A program made the translations under genes and the position numbers. The notes beneath the pieces were generated by a model. It was not told where the DNA came from. It saw nothing but the letters and a program-made list of their open reading frames with translations, and did no database searches. A DNA stretch of 64,000 nt. Origin: RPQJ01 sp963778185 (GTDB lineage: Bacteria; Pseudomonadota; Gammaproteobacteria; Steroidobacterales; Steroidobacteraceae). Within the stretch, counting starts at the first letter, position 1; every line of letters begins with the position of its first letter. The DNA lies in contig CAVZTF010000004.1 of assembly GCA_963778185.1 (NCBI GenBank), positions 372,001 through 436,000 on the forward strand, read 5' to 3'. Positions 59,734-64,000 of this stretch are shown here, piece after piece.

Positions 59734-61185
59734 CTACAGCCCCTCATACAGCTTCTCGTACTCCGCCCCCTGGCTGTCCCAGGAGAAATCCTCGCGCATG
59801 CCGTTCAGGACCAGCCGTCGCCACACGCTCGGCCAGCTGAACCACTCGAGCGCCGTCGCCAGCGCCCAGCGCACCGCGTCGGCGTCGTAGTCGTTGAAGA
59901 CGACACCCGTGCCCTGGCCGCTCGCCGGGTCGAAGTGCCGCACCGAGTCGGCGAGCCCGCCGGTGCGCCGCACGATCGGCACGGTGCCGTACTTCAGGCT
60001 GTACATCTGGTTCAGCCCGCAAGGCTCGTACATCGACGGCATCAGGAACATGTCCGCGGCCGCCTCGATGAAATGCGCGAGCTCCTCGCTGTAGCCACTG
60101 TAGTAGACGGCCCGCCCGGGGAAGCGCTGCTGCAGCCCGTGCAGGAAGGACTCGTAGCGATGCTCCCCGCTGCCGAGCACGACCAGCCGCACGTCGCGCG
60201 TCGCGAGCAGCTCGGGCAGGATGTCGAACAGCAGATCGAGCCCCTTCTGCTGCGTGAGTCGCGTGACCATGCCGATCAGGGGAACCTCAGGCGGCGCCGG
60301 CATGCGCAGCAGGTCGAGCAGCGCCACCTTGTCGAGCTGCTTGCCCGCGAGGTCGCTCGCGTCGTAGCGGTGAGGGATGTAACGGTCCGTGGCGGGGTTC
60401 CACTCGTCGTAGTCCACGCCGTTCAGGATGCCGGCCACGGCCTCGCCACGCGCACGGAGGTCGGCGTCGAGCCCGTGCCCGCCTTCGGGCGTGCGGATCT
60501 CGAGCGCATAGGTCGGGCTCACGGTCGTGACGGCGTCGGCGTGGAGGACGCCGTGACGCATCGGGTTGATGCGGCCCGCGGCGAGGTCCGGCTGGTGGAG
60601 GTGCTCGACGCCGACGCCGGGCGCGAGGTCGCCCGCCTGGCCGGCCGGGAACGCTCCCTGGTAGCCGATGTTGTGGATGGTGAAGACGCTCTTCGCGTCG
60701 CCGAAGATGGCCTCGTCCCAGGCGTAGGCCGTGCGCAGCAGCAGCGGCGCGAATGCCGTGTGCCAGTCGTTCGAGTGGACGATCTGCGGCGCGAAGCCCA
60801 TGCGCTGGCAGCAGTCGAAGGTCGCGCGCGTGAGCGCGAGGTAGCGCACGTGCTCGTCGGGCGCGTCGGAGTAGATCCGCGGACGGTCGAAGAGCGCGGG
60901 GCAGTCGACGAGATAGACCCAGAGTTGCGAATCCGGAACGCGCGCCGTGTGCACGTCGTAGCGGTACAGGTGCGTCCCGACGTGCACCGTGAGGCCCTGC
61001 AGGAAATCGACCGGGTGTCGCTCCACGCCCTGCAGTTCCATCTGCCCGTGCAGGGGGACGAACACCCGCAGGTCGTGTCCGCGGCGGGCGAGGTAGCGCG
61101 TGAGCGCCGCCGCCACGTCGCCGAGCCCGCCGGTCTTCGCGAAGGGCGAGTACTCGGCCGACAGGAAGCAGATTCGCATGGGCAT
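59734..61185 (-). CDS. glgA: Glycogen synthase
   Basis: ADP-glucose-dependent starch/glycogen synthase (GT5) of 483 residues. The ADP-glucose motif is KTGGLGDVAAALTRYL near residue 17, the acceptor region includes HSNDWHTAF, and the C-terminal GT-B half has MVTRLTQQKGLDL, SMYEPCGLNQMYSLKYGT and the KTGGL-like RRTGGLADSV. Two ATGs (MPM) are two codons apart; either could start it. Convergent with glgC-LEA. Confidence 0.95.
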   Translation of the reverse strand: MPMRICFLSAEYSPFAKTGGLGDVAAALTRYLARRGHDLRVFVPLHGQMELQGVERHPVDFLQGLTVHVGTHLYRYDVHTARVPDSQLWVYLVDCPALFDRPRIYSDAPDEHVRYLALTRATFDCCQRMGFAPQIVHSNDWHTAFAPLLLRTAYAWDEAIFGDAKSVFTIHNIGYQGAFPAGQAGDLAPGVGVEHLHQPDLAAGRINPMRHGVLHADAVTTVSPTYALEIRTPEGGHGLDADLRARGEAVAGILNGVDYDEWNPATDRYIPHRYDASDLAGKQLDKVALLDLLRMPAPPEVPLIGMVTRLTQQKGLDLLFDILPELLATRDVRLVVLGSGEHRYESFLHGLQQRFPGRAVYYSGYSEELAHFIEAAADMFLMPSMYEPCGLNQMYSLKYGTVPIVRRTGGLADSVRHFDPASGQGTGVVFNDYDADAVRWALATALEWFSWPSVWRRLVLNGMREDFSWDSQGAEYEKLYEGL

Positions 61186-61219
61186 GAGGGATGGGCCACC
61201 TGCAGGCGGCGCAGCGCGA

Positions 61220-61711
61220 TCAGGAGCGCTTGTCGTCCTCGTCGCGGCCTTTGTCCTTGTCCCGCTTCGGCAGCAGCGCGTTCAGCACGCTCTCCTGCAT
61301 CTTGGACAGCGTCTCGAGGTTCTGGCGCGTGATGTCCGCCACGGTCGCGAGCGGCGTGTGCGCGACGATCTTCGAGATCTGGTTCTGCAGCACTTCCTGC
61401 TGGTGCAGGAAAGTCTCGATGCTCTTCTCGAGGAAGACCGCGAGCAGGCCCTGCATGGCGTTGCCGTAGAAGCGGATGATCGCCTCGAGCACCGGTGTGC
61501 TCAGGACCGGCCGCCCGTACTGCTCCTGTTCGGCGATCACCTGCAGCAGGATGTGGCGGGTGATGTCGTGGCCGGTCTTGTCCTCGACGACGCGGATCTT
61601 CTCGCCCTTGACGATCAGGTTGCGGATGTCGTCCAGCGTGATGTGGCGGCTCTGCGAGGCATCGTAGAGACGGCGGTTGGCGTACTTCTTAATCAGGCGT
61701 TCCTGGCTCAT
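61220..61711 (-). CDS. phaR: Polyhydroxyalkanoate synthesis repressor PhaR
   Basis: A 163-residue PhaR: the N-terminal DNA-binding domain (RLIKKYANRRLYDASQSRHI, then LDDIRNLIVKG) and the PHB-accumulation domain (VLEAIIRFYGNAMQGLLAVF), with an acidic-basic C-terminal tail. PhaR senses PHA granules and represses phasin and synthesis genes. No PHA synthase is in this window, but its presence implies PHA storage. It lies 34 bases before glgA in the same direction. Confidence 0.94.
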   Translation of the reverse strand: MSQERLIKKYANRRLYDASQSRHITLDDIRNLIVKGEKIRVVEDKTGHDITRHILLQVIAEQEQYGRPVLSTPVLEAIIRFYGNAMQGLLAVFLEKSIETFLHQQEVLQNQISKIVAHTPLATVADITRQNLETLSKMQESVLNALLPKRDKDKGRDEDDKRS

Positions 61712-61955
61712 GGGGCTGAAGTGTACCTCAGTGTTACTGCGTCGCAAGAAATGCGCCCCGGCTTCGTCGTCATCGAGGTGGCCTCCCGGCCGGGTGGTGG
61801 GAGGCACGAATTGCAGCGGGCGGCCATGATGCGGCGCAAAACACGCAATCGCCGGAATCCGGACCGGTTCTCGCGATCACCGCTCCTGGCGGTGGCCGGC
61901 CCCGGCCGACGGTCCTACACTGCGATCCTTGCCCCAGCCAGGTGCCGGTCCGACC

Positions 61956-62426
61956 ATGTCCCAGCAGCAAGTTCTCGCAGACCTCCAGCAACGCATCGGC
62001 CAGGTGATCCACGCGAGCGAGTGGCTCGAGATCACCCAGCAACGGATCAATGCTTTCGCCGAGGCGACCGGCGACCACCAGTGGATCCACGTCGATCCGG
62101 AGCGCGCGAAGCTTGAATCGCCGTATGGCGGCGCCATTGCCCACGGGTTCCTGACGCTGTCGCTGTACCCGCTGCTGCGCGGACTCGTCGCATCCGACCA
62201 GCCGGTCTTCCCGGGGGTCCGGCAGGTCATCAACTACGGGCTCGACAAGCTGAGGTTTCCGAACGCAGTGCGGGCCGGGAGCCGCGTGCGCGCGCACTGC
62301 ACGCTGCTCGCGGTCGAGGAGGTGTCCGGCGGCCTGCAGGTGACCGAGCAGTACTCGGTGGAGATCGAGGGACAGTCGAAGCCCGCCTGCGTGGCGGCGG
62401 CGATCATGCGACTGTACTTCGCATAG
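61956..62426 (+). CDS. MaoC family (R)-specific enoyl-CoA hydratase-like protein
   Basis: A single hot-dog-fold MaoC domain of 156 residues. The hydratase-2 motif is intact (FAEATGDHQWIHVDPERAK, with Asp and His), and IAHGFLTLSLYPLL follows. Such enzymes hydrate enoyl-CoA to (R)-3-hydroxyacyl-CoA and can feed PHA synthesis, which fits the phaR neighbour. Its specificity is not readable from sequence. Confidence 0.92.
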   Translation: MSQQQVLADLQQRIGQVIHASEWLEITQQRINAFAEATGDHQWIHVDPERAKLESPYGGAIAHGFLTLSLYPLLRGLVASDQPVFPGVRQVINYGLDKLRFPNAVRAGSRVRAHCTLLAVEEVSGGLQVTEQYSVEIEGQSKPACVAAAIMRLYFA

Positions 62427-62510
62427 CACCATTCCCACGCGGCATGTAGGGGCTGCGGCCGCTGGTCTATAGTCGCGGTCAACAACAACCTTTCCGCGGG
62501 GGGTCTCGCC

Positions 62511-63452
62511 ATGATCTACGACAGCATCCTGCACACCATCGGGCGCACGCCCATCGTGCGCGTCAACCGCATCACGCCCCCGCACGTCACGATGTACGTG
62601 AAGTGCGAGTACTTCAATCCGCTCTCCTCGGTGAAGGATCGCCTCGCGATCGCGATCATCGAGGACGCGGAACGCCGCGGCGCGCTCAAGCCCGGCCAGA
62701 CCGTCGTCGAGGCAACGTCGGGCAACACCGGCATCGCGCTCGCCATGGTGTGCGCCGCGAAAGGCTATCCGTTCGTCGCCGTGATGGTCGAGACGTTCTC
62801 GGTCGAGCGACGCAAGGTGATGCGCATGCTCGGCGCCAAGGTCATCCTCACCCCCGCGGCCGAGCGCGGCAGCGGCATGGTGCGCAAGGCCGAGGAGCTC
62901 GCGAAGAAGCACGGCTGGTTCCTCGCGCGCCAGTTCGAGAACGAGGCGAATCCCGCCTATCACCGCCAGACGACCGGTCCCGAGATCCTGAGTGACTTCG
63001 CGGGGCGGCGGCTCGATTTCTTCGTGACCGGCTGGGGCACGGGCGGCACGCTCACCGGCGCGGGCGAGATGCTCCGCCTCGCGCGGCCCGAGGTGCGCAT
63101 CGTCGCGACGGAGCCCGCCGGGGCCTCGATGCTCGCAGGCGCCGAGTGGAAACCGCACAAGATCCAGGGCTGGACTCCCGATTTCCTGCCCAAGGTGCTC
63201 AACCGTTCCGTCCCGCACGAGATCGTGCCCGTGACGGACGAGGAGTCGATCGCCGCTTCGCGCGCGCTGGCGCGCAGCGAGGGCATCTTCTGCGGCATCT
63301 CCTCCGGCGGCACTTTTGCGGCGGCGCTCAAGGTGGCGGAGAAGGCGCCGCCGGGAGCGGTGATCCTCGCGATGCTCCCGGACACGGCGGAGCGCTACCT
63401 GTCGACGCCACTCTTCGAGGGCATCGCCGAGGGGTCGGACCCCGAGCCCTGA
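62511..63452 (+). CDS. Cysteine synthase-family PLP enzyme
   Basis: PLP-dependent enzyme of the cysteine synthase/cystathionine beta-synthase fold, 313 residues. The Schiff-base Lys is in SSVKDRLA, the substrate loop is TSGNTGIA and the phosphate-binding Gly loop is GWGTGGTLTG. CysK and a CBS-like core cannot be separated by motif alone; its length favours CysK-type O-acetylserine sulfhydrylase. ATG at 62511 after a short GGGGGG-rich ribosome region. Confidence 0.92.
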   Translation: MIYDSILHTIGRTPIVRVNRITPPHVTMYVKCEYFNPLSSVKDRLAIAIIEDAERRGALKPGQTVVEATSGNTGIALAMVCAAKGYPFVAVMVETFSVERRKVMRMLGAKVILTPAAERGSGMVRKAEELAKKHGWFLARQFENEANPAYHRQTTGPEILSDFAGRRLDFFVTGWGTGGTLTGAGEMLRLARPEVRIVATEPAGASMLAGAEWKPHKIQGWTPDFLPKVLNRSVPHEIVPVTDEESIAASRALARSEGIFCGISSGGTFAAALKVAEKAPPGAVILAMLPDTAERYLSTPLFEGIAEGSDPEP

Positions 63453-63545
63453 GCGCGCGTGCATCCTTTTGCGTCTCCCCCGCGAAACGATGGGATAATC
63501 ACCGACTCCCTTTGACCGTTTTGCGCCGGAGCGCGCCGATCGACC

Positions 63546-64000
63546 ATGCCGGATACATTGAAAAAGGTACTGGCAGGCGCCGTCATCGGCGCGCTGCTGG
63601 TGTTCTTCTACTTTCACGTGAGCGCAGAGCGCGCCAGGCGGGATCCCGCCGCCCAGGCGGGGCCGGCACAGTCGCAGGCCCGGCCGGGCGCCGGCGCGAG
63701 CCCTGGCGGCGCGGCTGGCTTCAGCCAGGCGGCCGTCGCCGTCGTGGCCGTACCGGTGCAATCCAAGCAGCTTGCCATGGAACTCGAGGCGCTCGGCACC
63801 GCGCACGCCAACGAGTCAGTGGTGATCACCGCGAAGGTGGCCAACCAGGTGACGGCGGTGCGTTTCCAGGAGGGCCAGCAGGTGCGGCGCGGCGACGTGC
63901 TCGTCGAACTGGACGGGGCGCAGGCGCAGGCCGACCTCGCCGCAGCCGAGGCGGCGCTTGCGGAGAGTCGCAGCCAATACCAGCGCAGCCGCGAGCTGTA
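63546..64000 (+). CDS. RND efflux periplasmic adaptor (HlyD/AcrA type), N-terminal part
   Basis: The first 151 residues of a membrane-fusion protein. A single N-terminal membrane anchor (VLAGAVIGALLVFFYFHV) is followed by a Gly/Ala/Pro-rich linker, the first lipoyl half (ESVVITAKVANQVTAVRF, then EGQQVRRGDVLVELD) and the start of the alpha-helical hairpin (AAEAALAESRSQYQRS). The right edge cuts it. It normally precedes an RND pump gene, expected just past the edge. Confidence 0.92.
   Translation, partial: MPDTLKKVLAGAVIGALLVFFYFHVSAERARRDPAAQAGPAQSQARPGAGASPGGAAGFSQAAVAVVAVPVQSKQLAMELEALGTAHANESVVITAKVANQVTAVRFQEGQQVRRGDVLVELDGAQAQADLAAAEAALAESRSQYQRSREL

Noticed and set aside
63469..63499. 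Sigma-70 promoter for the efflux adaptor (TTGCGT / GATAAT)
   Set aside because: The spacer would be 19 bases and the -35 is poor; not strong enough to list as a feature.

Overview
The window is 64 kb of very GC-rich, tightly packed bacterial chromosome. Outer-membrane TonB receptors, lipoproteins, a PhaR-type storage regulator, a bacterial wax-ester synthase, a fused aerobic indolepyruvate:ferredoxin oxidoreductase and the general gene style point to a high-GC gammaproteobacterium, perhaps near Steroidobacterales, Nevskiales or Woeseiaceae. That placement is inferred from gene content alone; no rRNA or tRNA gene was seen. No insertion sequence, prophage or CRISPR array was seen. Many neighbours overlap by 4 to 50 bases, and several convergent pairs overlap at their 3' ends.

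Layout. 1-3420: a branched or terpenoid acyl-CoA catabolism cluster (carboxyltransferase, SDR, acyl-CoA dehydrogenase, TetR regulator) with a palindrome between the divergent genes. 3432-5213: DUF885 metallopeptidase. 5337-14334: a wax-ester synthase followed by a DUF1302, DUF1329, YCF48-like and RND/MMPL operon that looks like an envelope-spanning system for hydrophobic molecules. 14409-23183: an NhaD Na+/H+ antiporter and a seven-gene V-type ATPase operon in a permuted order; the rotor subunit carries residues matching the known Na+-binding set. 23173-30525: a hydrolase, three peptidases and small hypothetical genes. 30560-34806: an enoyl-CoA hydratase, then a compact signalling cluster (two single-domain receivers, a degenerate receiver, a receiver with a MarR-like output and a 79-residue protein resembling an isolated histidine-kinase dimerisation helix pair), then a cyclophilin. 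34921-41877: fatty-acid activation and beta-oxidation genes plus a large 2-oxoacid oxidoreductase. 41968-42317: a decayed higBA toxin-antitoxin module. 42322-44042: alanine dehydrogenase with a divergent Lrp-type regulator. 44042-45097: a two-lobed retropepsin-like protein. 45092-54895: two tandem TPR-sulfotransferases and two related TonB-dependent receptors. 55210-57626: DUF192 protein, a lipoprotein-like protein, a membrane sensor and a PadR regulator. 57831-61711: glycogen synthesis (glgC, glgA), a LEA-type lipoprotein and phaR. 61956-64000: MaoC dehydratase, a cysteine-synthase-like enzyme and the start of an efflux adaptor.

The genes suggest an aerobic heterotroph that takes up large or poorly permeating substrates through TonB receptors, burns branched and straight acyl-CoAs, and stores carbon as wax ester or triacylglycerol, glycogen and probably polyhydroxyalkanoate. 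The most notable points are: a promoter architecture shared by the two TonB receptors (TGTTG-N8-CAACA, a GGGAA(A)GCC block and an ATSCTACA block at fixed spacing, and a ~130-nt leader); the isolated kinase-like helix pair beside a receiver-MarR protein; the permuted, possibly Na+-coupled V-ATPase beside NhaD; mosaic divergence between the duplicated sulfotransferases; and the collapsed higBA remnant.
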